Made by a program: the position numbers and the translations under genes. 64,000 nt of DNA from CAVSVP01 sp963731125 (GTDB taxonomy: Bacteria; Pseudomonadota; Gammaproteobacteria; Competibacterales; Competibacteraceae), in contig CAVSVP010000008.1 in assembly GCA_963731125.1 (NCBI GenBank), forward strand, positions 558,001-622,000. Direction: 5' to 3'. Below are positions 44,214-52,300 of this stretch, piece by piece. The stretch's first letter is position 1. Every line of letters starts with the position of its first letter. Below the pieces are notes generated by a model. It did not search any database, was not told the origin of the DNA, and saw only the letters and a list, made by a program, of their open reading frames with translations.

Positions 44214-45110
44214 ATGTTACGTTCACTCAAGATTGCCGCGCTGTTGTGGATGGCTTTGCAGATTTGCAGCCAGTTTGCCTTTGGCGTAGCAACGGCGGAC
44301 AACCATCTTCTCTGGGAAGTCACCACCGTTTCGGGTCACGCTTATCTGTTGGGTTCGATTCATTTTGGCAGGCAGGATATGTATCCGCTGGATCCTATGA
44401 TTGAACGCGTTTTCGAGGCCGCCGATGCTTTGGTCGTGGAGGCCAATCTGCTTGCGGTTGACCCGGAAACGCTGGCGCTGTTGTTTCGTAATAAAGGCCT
44501 GTATCCGGTTGGCGATAACCTGAAAGCCAACGTTAAGCCTGCGACGTGGCAAGCCTTGGAGGCGGCGGTCCAGCGGTATGGCATACCCGTGGAGGTGTTG
44601 CAACGGCAAGAGCCATGGCTAACTGCACTTACCCTCAGCACGTTAGAGTTTCAGCGTGCCGGCTACAGCGAAATATTCGGTATTGATTTGCATTTTTTAA
44701 GCGAAGCCCAGCGCCAGAAAAAACCGATTATCGAATTGGAATCGGTGGCCACCCAACTTAGTTTGTTTGACACATTCACCGCGCAAGAGCAGGAGGCATT
44801 CCTGCTGGTTACGCTGCAGGAACTGGACAAAGGTGCTCGGTCGCTGGAAGCCATCGTTGCAGCCTGGCGAGAAGGAGACGCCGAGACGATTGATGCTCTG
44901 TTAAATGAAACCTTGCATGCCGGTCCCGAGTTAGAACGTATTTACCGGTTGCTTCTCGTTGATCGTAATGTAGCCATGGCCGATAAAATCACGGCGTTTA
45001 TGCAGCAGAATAAAACCGTATTCGTGGTGGTGGGAGCAGGACATTTGGTGGGTGAAAAGGGTCTTGTCGAACTCTTTAAAAAGAAAGGTTATCAGGTCGA
45101 GCAATTATAA
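44214..45110 (+). CDS. TraB/GumN-family secreted protein
   Basis: The 298-residue protein has a signal peptide (IAALLWMALQICSQFAFG) and the TraB/PrgY/GumN pattern: an N-terminal AYLLGSIHFGRQDMYPL, the central ELESVATQLSLFD block, and a C-terminal VVVGAGHLVGEKGLVELF. The paired GxxH and GAGH motifs with Glu residues resemble the Tiki metalloprotease family, so peptidase activity is suspected. AAGGAG is 6 bases before the ATG. It ends 15 bases before the ISAs1 element. Confidence 0.9.
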   Translation: MLRSLKIAALLWMALQICSQFAFGVATADNHLLWEVTTVSGHAYLLGSIHFGRQDMYPLDPMIERVFEAADALVVEANLLAVDPETLALLFRNKGLYPVGDNLKANVKPATWQALEAAVQRYGIPVEVLQRQEPWLTALTLSTLEFQRAGYSEIFGIDLHFLSEAQRQKKPIIELESVATQLSLFDTFTAQEQEAFLLVTLQELDKGARSLEAIVAAWREGDAETIDALLNETLHAGPELERIYRLLLVDRNVAMADKITAFMQQNKTVFVVVGAGHLVGEKGLVELFKKKGYQVEQL

Positions 45111-45510
45111 AAGGGTATAATCGGCTAGGGCAATCGCGCCATATAGCCCTTGACAGAGGATGCAGGTAATGTTAGGAGGCATCCTGACGTTGAGGAGATA
45201 ACCGATGCTGCCTGATCCCCGCCCCTATTTTGCCGAGCTGCCTGACCCCCGCCGGGAAACCCGAAACAAGCTACACAAATTGACTGACATTCTCATGATT
45301 GTGTTTTGTGCCGTGCTCAGTGGGATTGAAGACTGGGTGGGAATGGAAGAATTTGGGAAGCAAAAAGAGGACTGGTTGCGAGAGTTCTTGGAACTGCCGA
45401 ATGGCATTCCGTCCCATGATACGCTCAGTGACGTATTGGGGCGCCTGGCACCGGGGGCGTTTACGGAGGCGTTGTTGCGGTGGGTGGAGGTTGCTATACC
45501 GAGTTTAGCG

Positions 45511-47107
45511 CATATCGTTACCCATAACTTGAATTCTGCATAGCCCGCTGGGCTTCGAGAGCCAGGACAAAATCGCGGGTTCGCTGGAGTCCGATCCAAA
45601 GGGTCTGTGGTCCAGGGAAGCCATCGCCCTGACGATTAAGAAAGCCCCCGAAGCCAGCCACCAGGCGAATCATGTCATTCAACGCAGGGGGGACCTCGGG
45701 CGGCGGTTGGCGCTTGGCCACCAGGTACACCGCCTGCCATTCCGCATCGGCAAATACGACGTTGCAGGGTAACTCCGGGCAGGTGCGCCCCAGCATGGTC
45801 AGATACAGCACCCGCCAGGCGATGATCAGATAACAGGCCAGCGCCGGTTCGAGGCGTTCGAGGTGCTCGAGCTGTAGCTCTTCGACGTGGCAGCCGGATT
45901 TCAGAATTCGGAAAAAGACTTCTATTTGCCAGCGGCAAAGGTACCATTGCAACACCTCGACGGCCTGTTCAGCGGTGTCGATCGGCACGCTGGTGAGCAA
46001 CACCCACGTGATCGGTGCTTCGTCTGCCGGGGGATTGACTTCGGTGGCCAACAGCGCCGTGACTGCCACGTCCGGCAGCGCTTCGCCAGCGCGATAAGGT
46101 GCCTTGCGGGTGACTGGCACCGCCTGCAGCGTCTGGACGATATGGCGGGCCGTGCGCTTATCGGTCGCCGGCCTATCGAATTCCACCGGCGCCAGCACCG
46201 GCGCCGCGGCAGCCGCCTGCCAGAGTTTTCGCCCAGCGCTGAGCTGGCGGTCAGGTTCGGCGCGGATCAACCACTCGGCACAGGGCCGCTGGGCCTGTTG
46301 GGCCCAGTAGCGTTCGGCAAACACCTCGTAGCTATCCGCTTCGCGGTCGGCCGTATAAACCCGTCGGGTCTCGGGCACCCGGGCTTGTAGTTCACCCACG
46401 CGCTGGTAGCCTTCGCGCCAGCGGCGGCTTTCCTTCGCTTCGATGGGCCGATGCGGATCTTTCTCTTGACCTAACCTGCCCGGTTCCCGGGCCCAGCTCC
46501 ACCCCTCCAGCACCCCCAACGGTACCCGCTCTGGGGTTACCGCTAGGGTCGGGTGCAGGGAGAGCCCACGGCGCGTTTCGTAATTCAACGGCCCCAACCC
46601 CTCAATGTCGCTTTTGCCGGTATCATCGAGCTCCGTGGGATCCTGGATACACAGCACCCGCGGGTGCTCGTGCAGCCGCTGTTCGCTACCGGCCGCCTGC
46701 GGCTCCAGAACCTCTTGGGACCCCACCCGCTCGTGGTCAAACAACCGAGAGGCCGCTTTGGCCTCAGGCCAACCGCCGCAGGCGGCCGGAATGCTCGCCT
46801 CGGGCTGGGCACCCAGCTCCGCCAATACCTGCCGCGCCCGCTCATTGAGCCGTTGATCTCCTAAATTAATCGTCTCCAGTTCCGCTACCCAATCGTTCAT
46901 GTCGCTTTCTCTTGTCAGGGCTAGGGGCGTCGCGTATTTAACACCGATTTTCACCAGACGGATAACCGTCCTCAGGAGACTTAAAATGGGGGCGTAGGGG
47001 AAGAAATCAAGGGTTAACGGCGAGCTTGAGCGGTCGTCCTTCAAGCCACGTGTTGGGCGGGCGTATCAGCCAACGTGGCAGCCATTGGAGTTATGGGTAA
47101 CGATATG
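45511..47107 (-). mobile_element. IS4-family (IS50-like) insertion sequence
   Basis: Perfect 19-bp inverted repeats CATATCGTTACCCATAACT (45511-45529) and its complement (47089-47107) bound a 1597-bp element. The target duplication is AGTTTAGCG, 9 bp (45502-45510 and 47108-47116), the length made by Tn5/IS50-type transposases. The element looks intact and recent. Confidence 0.95.
45518..46900 (-). CDS. IS4-family (IS50 subgroup) transposase
   Basis: The 460-residue transposase begins MNDWVAELETINLGDQRLNE, the Tn5-type N-terminus. It includes CIQDPTELD (first catalytic Asp) and the YREK motif YLCRWQIEVFFRILK (Tyr-2-Arg-3-Glu-6-Lys) exactly spaced. The TAA stop lies inside the terminal inverted repeat. 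The ATG at 46900 gives the family start; the frame is open to 47044 but without similarity. It appears functional. Confidence 0.93.
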   Translation of the reverse strand: MNDWVAELETINLGDQRLNERARQVLAELGAQPEASIPAACGGWPEAKAASRLFDHERVGSQEVLEPQAAGSEQRLHEHPRVLCIQDPTELDDTGKSDIEGLGPLNYETRRGLSLHPTLAVTPERVPLGVLEGWSWAREPGRLGQEKDPHRPIEAKESRRWREGYQRVGELQARVPETRRVYTADREADSYEVFAERYWAQQAQRPCAEWLIRAEPDRQLSAGRKLWQAAAAAPVLAPVEFDRPATDKRTARHIVQTLQAVPVTRKAPYRAGEALPDVAVTALLATEVNPPADEAPITWVLLTSVPIDTAEQAVEVLQWYLCRWQIEVFFRILKSGCHVEELQLEHLERLEPALACYLIIAWRVLYLTMLGRTCPELPCNVVFADAEWQAVYLVAKRQPPPEVPPALNDMIRLVAGFGGFLNRQGDGFPGPQTLWIGLQRTRDFVLALEAQRAMQNSSYG

Positions 47108-48115
47108 AGTTTAGCGGGGGAACCGGTGTGTCTGGATGGTAAGCGCCTGCGGGGTAGCCGGGTGGGGGATCAAGCCGTTCACCTGGTGAGTGCCTACGCG
47201 GCGAAAGCCCGCCTAGTCCTCACGCCGCAGGCGGTGGCAGACAAAACCAATGAAATCACGGCGATGCCAGAGCTACTGTCACTGCTGGACGTGCGAGGCG
47301 CGGGGGTCACGATCGATGCGATGGGCTGTCAGAAAGCCATTGCCCGGGAGGTGGTCGACGCTGGCGCGGATTACATCCTGGCCCTGAAAGATAACCACCC
47401 GAGTCTGCATGACGACGTGCGCTTATGGTTGGATACGGAAATTACTCAGGACCGATTACCCCAGCAGGAGACGGTAGACAAAGACCATGGTCGAATTGAA
47501 ATCCGCCGCTACGCCCTGAGTGACGAGATTGCCTGGCTGGAGCAACCACCCGAGTGGGCCGGACTGCAAGCGGTCGGTCGACTCGAAGCGACTCGGATCA
47601 TCGGCGATACAACGACGACCGAACACCGCTATTACCTATGCTCACTGACCGATCCGGCGTGCTTTGCCGACGCCGTGCGCCGCCACTGGGATACCGAGAA
47701 TGGCCAGCATTGGGTACTGGACGTGCAGTTCGGCGAAGATGCCAACCGGGCACACCAACCTCACTCGGCTGAAAACCTCGCTCTGATCCGGCGGATGGCG
47801 CTCAATGTGATACGCCACAACGGCTCCTCCCAGGATAGCCTGCGACGTCGTAAGCTGCGCGCTTCACTGAACGACGAGTACCGTAACCAACTCATCTTCG
47901 GGCCGAAACTCACATAGCGCGATTGCCCTAATAATCGGCCTTACGCTGCTAATGAGTACCACGGAGCTGGGTCGCTCGTTTCAGGGGACGCCGTGAATGC
48001 CTCCCTACAGGTTTGACGACGGCTTCCCTGCCGTCGACACCCCTTTCACAAGCTACCCGGCCCCGTTTTGCGCGTGCGACGGGTTGCACCGATGATAAAA
48101 AACCTTATCTCTATA

Positions 48116-49775
48116 GGGCGTAACCAGATTTCCGCCTCTCAGGCGGCCTTGGGCAAAATCTCCAGTGCAGGCCGACGAATAGGTTTTTTAGGATACAGTC
48201 GGGCCGTTTCTTGTTTGATGTAGTACTGCATGAAGTCCTCCCACTGCCCATTGAGGGCGAGGCAACGGAGCTGGAGCACGGCCTGAGCGCCAGGCAGCGT
48301 CCCATGCATGCCGGTGCGCTCCATGCGATCCTTGACCACATGACGGCAAGCGCCCTCGATGACGCCCGAGGCGATGGGATAGCCAGCTGCCAGATACTGA
48401 TCGTACTGCACGCGATGCCGATGCCGGTGAAAGTAATCGCTGATCTTGGTCAGTGGCTGGCGTTGTGCGTCCGACAAGCCGCATCGCTGGGCCTGATCGA
48501 TCAACCAGATCATCAGCATCCGCGCCTGGCCCTTGAGCAGTGCCAGTAAGCAAAGTTTCATCAGGGCCATCGCCTGGTCGCTGCCCGGGGCATGAAATAA
48601 ATGCACCGCTTCCCAGAGATACCCATTGGCATGCAGCAAATCCAGAATCTCTACCCGGGGCGTGTCCTTCAGCACCGCCTCTAACTGGTCCCACAACGTG
48701 GGTTGACCGTCCATGACCACTACCCAGGGCTGGCGGTGTTGGGGATCCCGTCCCTGGGCTTGCTCCAGCAGCCAGGGGAAAATGACCTCGGCGCTATGGC
48801 CCGGCTGGCCGCTGTCGGCTTCGGACAGCGCCGCGCGCAGGCGCTTGTGTTGGGGCGCCGGGCGGGCCAAGACCGGCGGCACACCGGGTATTGGTTCCTG
48901 AAACAGCGCTTCCAGCACCTGCTCCGGGGTGCGTACGTAGGGTTCGAGGTGATAAGCCGCGCCTACCAAGGCCATCTGTTTGCGCCCCGGTTTAGGGCCA
49001 GGCCGATGGGCATGGGCGGTAATCGGCGGTGCCTCGGGCGCTTTGCGCATGGGTACCCCCTTGCCGTCGGCGCGCATCACCACCACTTGCGCCTCAACAG
49101 CGGCCTCCGGCGCGGGGTGCGCGGCCCAGAATCCCTCGACCTGCGCGCCCAGCATACGGCTGGTCTGCTCCAGCCCCGCCACCGATTGCCTCAACCCCAG
49201 CATCGGTTCCAGCACCGCGTTAACTTGCCCATAGGGCATTTCCACCGCCAAGCGCTGGTCCCAGTCCTGCAGGAGGTAGGAGTCCTTGCCTTCCGGCAGG
49301 CCGGCTCGGGCATCCAGCGGCACGTATTCGATGCGCTGCTTCTCACCACGGGCGTAGACCCAGCGCACGCTCTCCAACAACCCAAAGATCGCGCGGTAAC
49401 TGCGCCGCTGGGGCTCGCTCAGGCGTTTGAGTTCGCGCCCGTCGCTCAGCTCCATCCGCTCGCCCTCATCGCCTTCACCCAACAGAGCAAAGAACTCTTT
49501 GAGCAGCAGCAACCCCAACTGCAACAACCGCTTGAACAGCTCCCGTTCGACCGCGTGGGCGGCACTGCCGGTCCGGCCGCCCGGCGGATGAAGCCTTGCA
49601 GTTGATCTAGGATCACCTCAACGCTCTCAGGCTTGCCTTGAGTAGATGCTTGTCTCATTATCTTCATCGGTGGGTTCCTCGCAGGATGGTGCCTAACAAC
49701 TTCATCCTACCCAAGCCCTTGGCTCAGGGGCAGAGGAACCTACTCGCTTCCGCTTGCGGAATTCTGGTTACGCCC
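48116..49775 (-). mobile_element. ISKra4-family insertion sequence
   Basis: Inverted ends GGGCGTAACCAGATTTCCGC (48116-48135) and, complementary at the other end, GGGCGTAACCAGAATTCCGC (to 49775) differ at one base. A 9-bp target duplication ATCTCTATA is at 48107-48115 and 49776-49784. Length 1660 bp suits the family. Confidence 0.9.
48139..49667 (-). pseudogene. ISKra4 transposase with a frameshift near its N-terminus
   Basis: The main frame (48139-49527 onward) covers LLLKEFFALLGEGDEGE, VVVMRADGKGVPMRK, PWVVVMDGQPTLWDQLEAVL and the C-terminal YPIASGVIEGACRHVVKDR, as in ISKra4 DDE transposases. The expected N-terminus (MKIMRQASTQGKPESVEVIL, DQLQGFIRRAAG) lies in another frame ending near 49560, so two extra bases or one missing base separate the halves. 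This is either a decayed gene or a recoding site; I favour decay or sequencing error. Confidence 0.75.
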
Positions 49776-49791
49776 ATCTCTATACATTAAC

Positions 49792-50696
49792 GGTAGTGTT
49801 TTAGCTTTGTTGTTTTTATAAAATAATCAACTATCATATTTTGAATTCAAGATGTCAAATTAGCAGAATTTAAACTCAGAAATTTATTATGGTATTAGAA
49901 CCAATTAAATGCCCAAGTTGCGGTGGTATCGATGTTGGTAAACATGGAAAAACGACCAATGGAAAACAACGCTTTCTTTGCAAAGAAAGCGACTGCGAAG
50001 AAAAGACATTTATTCGAGATTATTCAGAGAAAGGTCGCTTGCCAGAAGTCAAGCGAAAAATCATTGAGATGGCCGTAAACGGGAGCGGCATTCGTGAGAC
50101 GGCCCGGGTATTGGATATAAGTACAGCGACGGTAATTAATGAATTAAAAAAAAAGGAACCTGAATTGCAATCGGTGAATCAGGCCATTTTAGATATACAC
50201 TCGCCTGAGCAGATTGTTGTGGATATTATAAAAATAGATGAAAATCATGAGGTTAATGATCAAGAAATAGAGGTTGAAATGGATGAAATGTGGAGTTATG
50301 TGGGAAGTAAAGCGAATCAAAGATGGCTATGGCATGCCATAGATCGAGCCACTGGCGACGTGCTGGCTTATGTATTCGGGCGCCGCAAGGATGAGGTCTT
50401 TCTTAAATTAAAGGATTTATTGGAACCGTTTGGAATCACCCGTTTTTACACCGACGATTGGGGTTCTTATGGGCGTTATCTAGATCCTGAAAAGCATGTT
50501 ATCGGGAAACGGAACACGCAGAAGATAGAGCGGAAACATTTAACGCTACGTACCCGTATTAAGCGGCTCGTCCGCAAAACCATTTGCTTCTCGAAATCAA
50601 AACAAATGCCCGATATCGTCATCGGGTTGTTTGTGAATCGTTATGAGTTTGGCATCCCTATTTAAAATCTATAAACAACAAAGTTAAAACACTACC
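49792..50696 (+). mobile_element. IS1-family insertion sequence (single-ORF type)
   Basis: Ends GGTAGTGTTTTAGCTTTGTT (from 49792) and, complementary, GGTAGTGTTTTAACTTTGTT (to 50696) bound a 905-bp, AT-rich element. I find no matching target duplication, so one end may have been rearranged. Base composition is clearly lower in GC than the surroundings. It begins 7 bases after the ISKra4 target duplication. Confidence 0.85.
49889..50665 (+). CDS. IS1-family transposase
   Basis: The 258-residue transposase has an N-terminal zinc-finger (CPSCGGIDVGKHGK, with a second Cys pair), an HTH region (SGIRETARVLDISTATVINE) and a DDE core: VEMDEMWSYVGSK, FYTDDWGSYGRYL, and the C-terminal NTQKIERKHLTLRTRIKRL with the catalytic Glu. 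Unlike classical IS1 it is read as one frame without programmed frameshifting (ISMhu11-like organisation). Confidence 0.92.
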   Translation: MVLEPIKCPSCGGIDVGKHGKTTNGKQRFLCKESDCEEKTFIRDYSEKGRLPEVKRKIIEMAVNGSGIRETARVLDISTATVINELKKKEPELQSVNQAILDIHSPEQIVVDIIKIDENHEVNDQEIEVEMDEMWSYVGSKANQRWLWHAIDRATGDVLAYVFGRRKDEVFLKLKDLLEPFGITRFYTDDWGSYGRYLDPEKHVIGKRNTQKIERKHLTLRTRIKRLVRKTICFSKSKQMPDIVIGLFVNRYEFGIPI

Positions 50697-51060
50697 CAAT
50701 TACCAAAATTACGCTACTTTTTCTTTCCTTAGTCACGTTAAAGTCGGTTGATTCTAGGGTGGCCGATAAGTGGTTATTTACCGCATTATTTACCGCATTA
50801 TTTACCGCATTATTTACCGCATTATTTACCGCATTATTTACCGCATTATTTACCGCATTATTTACCGCATTATTTACCGCATTATTTACCGCATTATTTA
50901 CCGCATTATTTACCGCATTATTTACCGCATTATTTACCGCATTATTTACCGCATTATTTACCGCATTATTTACCGCATTATTTACCGCATTATTTACCGC
51001 ATTATTTACCGCATTATTTACCCGTTAAATGCTTTGTATCCGTTTTGCTGATTCTAATTA
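50697..51060. other. Inter-IS segment that holds only the minisatellite
   Basis: No gene is supported. The segment contains short unique flanks and the 12-bp tandem array (50774-51022). Long plus-strand frames here are products of the array. Confidence 0.8.
50774..51022 (+). repeat. 12-bp minisatellite, 20 full copies plus 9 bases
   Basis: The unit TTATTTACCGCA is repeated without visible change from 50774 to 51013, then a partial unit TTATTTACC. Because the unit length is a multiple of three and has no stop on the plus strand, all three plus frames are open (as repeats of YLPH, ALFT and IYRI). No spacer structure is present, so it is not a CRISPR. Confidence 0.97.
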
Positions 51061-51069
51061 TAGCGGTAA

Positions 51070-51765
51070 TTAATTGGGTTCAGTACAATATCCGCAGTGC
51101 TTAAGCCACCCTTTGATATCGGTTTCTGTCACGGCATCTAACGCATTTCTTATTTCACCCTCGAGGGCATCTCTGGTGCGTGCCGCCGAGCCCCGAAGAA
51201 AGGCTTTCACCTTCGACCAAAAGAGTTCAATGGGTGAGAAATCCGGTGAATAGGGGGGCAAAAAGTGTAACTCAGCCTGCTGCGCTTCCATCGCTTCTTG
51301 AATCCCCTCGACTTTGTGACTGCTCAGATTATCCAGCCACACTGGATCGCCCGGCTGTAAGGTGGGAACCAGCAACTGCTGGATAAAGCGGGTAAAGGCA
51401 TTCCCGTTGATGGGGCCGTCGAGTTCCATGATCGCACGCACTTCCGTTACTCCTAACGCACTCACCAACGTCAGATTCGGTCCCGGGTTTACCGGTTTGT
51501 CGGCATGGGCACGACAACCGCTCGGGGCCCGACCATAGCGGCGTGCCATGCCGAGGTTGACGCCCGCTTCATCAATGAAAAGCAAGCGCGTCGGGTCCAT
51601 CTCGGCTTGCTCTTGTTGAAACCGCTGGCGTGCCGGTTCGATCTCCTCATCGGCCTCGCGCTCACTGGCATGGTAGCTTAACTTCTTGCGCGTGATCCCG
51701 CGCCGGCGCAAGCTCAAGCCAATCGTCGCGTCGCTCACCACCACCCCCTCTTCGCCTTCAGCCAC
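51070..51765 (-). CDS. IS630 transposase, second frame (DDE domain)
   Basis: The frame carries the DDE core: LLFIDEAGVNLGMARRYG (first Asp), VWLDNLSSHKVEGIQ (second Asp) and FLPPYSPDFSPIELFWSKVK (Glu). Its own first codons have no good start. It overlaps the HTH frame by 31 bases, and at GGGGG a -1 slip joins the two into one protein of about 325 residues reading LKAKRGVVVSDATIGLSL. Confidence 0.9.
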   Translation of the reverse strand: MAEGEEGVVVSDATIGLSLRRRGITRKKLSYHASEREADEEIEPARQRFQQEQAEMDPTRLLFIDEAGVNLGMARRYGRAPSGCRAHADKPVNPGPNLTLVSALGVTEVRAIMELDGPINGNAFTRFIQQLLVPTLQPGDPVWLDNLSSHKVEGIQEAMEAQQAELHFLPPYSPDFSPIELFWSKVKAFLRGSAARTRDALEGEIRNALDAVTETDIKGWLKHCGYCTEPN

Positions 51766-52034
51766 TGATTCAATTCCGACAGCGTCGCGTCTGCGTGCTC
51801 CTCCACTAACTGTTTGAGTACCGCTTCATCCGATTCCCTCAGTTTGCGTCGTTGCCCGCCCCCATGCGCTTTCGGATCCACCCGTCGGGTCTGCTGATAG
51901 CGCTTCAGCAACCGCCAGACAAAATCCAAACTCACGGAAAAACGCGCCGCTACGCTACGCATCGAACCCTCCCCCTTGGGGTAGGCATCCACGACTTTTT
52001 GACGCAGATCATTAGAATAGGGCCTCATTCTCAT
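51735..52034 (-). CDS. IS630 transposase, first frame (helix-turn-helix domain)
   Basis: The 99-residue frame has the IS630 DNA-binding region (PYSNDLRQKVVDAYPKGEGS, VAARFSVSLDFVWRLLKRYQ) and a second helical domain (DEAVLKQLVEEHADATLSEL). It ends in GWW at a TGA just after the G run, where the DDE frame continues one base back. This organisation is seen in several IS630 elements that use -1 frameshifting. Confidence 0.88.
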   Translation of the reverse strand: MRMRPYSNDLRQKVVDAYPKGEGSMRSVAARFSVSLDFVWRLLKRYQQTRRVDPKAHGGGQRRKLRESDEAVLKQLVEEHADATLSELNQWLKAKRGWW

Positions 52035-52300
52035 TACTCCTTCACAGTTTGTCTCTATCCTATTTATTTATGGGCCCCTTGTAATGAATTCAACTAATTA
52101 CCGCTATAAAGGTATTTCTTTTTAACAAAAGTTGACAATCCGGTGGTTATGAGTCTTTTTAAATTATTATAACTTACGAGAAGCATCGCTGCTAATAACG
52201 CAAATGATTAAAGAGAATTCTGATTCACTTGCTAATGGAAACGGGTTAGCCAACCCATCGGCTAACCCTATCGCTCGGTAACGGACGTAGGAGTAAAACT

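Larger units (their letters stand above)
43323..44492 (+). repeat. Perfect 585-bp tandem duplication
   Basis: Bases 43323-43907 and 43908-44492 are two copies of a 585-base unit that look identical by eye. The unit contains the end of the ACP gene, the intergenic hairpin and promoter, and the first 93 codons of the TraB/GumN gene. At the joint TTTCGTAA runs directly into ACTGCATCC, with a one-base microhomology. Confidence 0.95.
45205..47917 (+). pseudogene. ISAs1 transposase split by IS insertion
   Basis: The N-terminal 102 codons (45205-45510: LPDPRRETRNKLHKLTDILM, SHDTLSDVLGRL) and the C-terminal part from 47117 (GEPVCLDGKRLRGSR, LALKDNHPSLHDD, HWDTENGQHWVLDVQFGED) join in frame when 45511-47116 is removed. 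The result is a complete ISAs1 DDE transposase of about 370 residues. As it stands the gene is inactive. Precise excision would restore it. Confidence 0.93.
45126..47930 (+). mobile_element. ISAs1-family insertion sequence, interrupted by an IS4-family element
   Basis: Perfect 14-bp inverted repeats TAGGGCAATCGCGC (45126-45139) and GCGCGATTGCCCTA (47917-47930) are flanked by a 9-bp target duplication ATAATCGGC (45117-45125 and 47931-47939). Without the inner element (1597 bp plus one 9-bp target copy) it is 1199 bp, the normal ISAs1 size. Confidence 0.93.
51061..52106 (-). mobile_element. IS630-family insertion sequence
   Basis: Ends TAGCGGTAATTAATTGGGTT (from 51061) and, complementary, TAGCGGTAATTAGTTGAATT (to 52106) match in most positions. 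TA dinucleotides flank both sides (51059-51060, 52107-52108), the standard IS630/mariner target duplication. Length 1046 bp. Confidence 0.88.

Noticed and set aside
48703..49605. 300-codon plus frame opposite the ISKra4 transposase
   Set aside because: Antisense shadow; the minus strand shows the transposase blocks.
49784..50704. Target duplication around the IS1 element
   Set aside because: Flanks ACATTAAC and CAATTACC do not match; no direct repeat of 8-9 bp could be set.
50774..51022. CRISPR array
   Set aside because: Units are 12 bp, contiguous and identical; there are no spacers or cas genes.
50748..51104. Three overlapping plus frames made of YLPH, ALFT or IYRI repeats
   Set aside because: All three are products of the 12-bp minisatellite, which has no stop on the plus strand.
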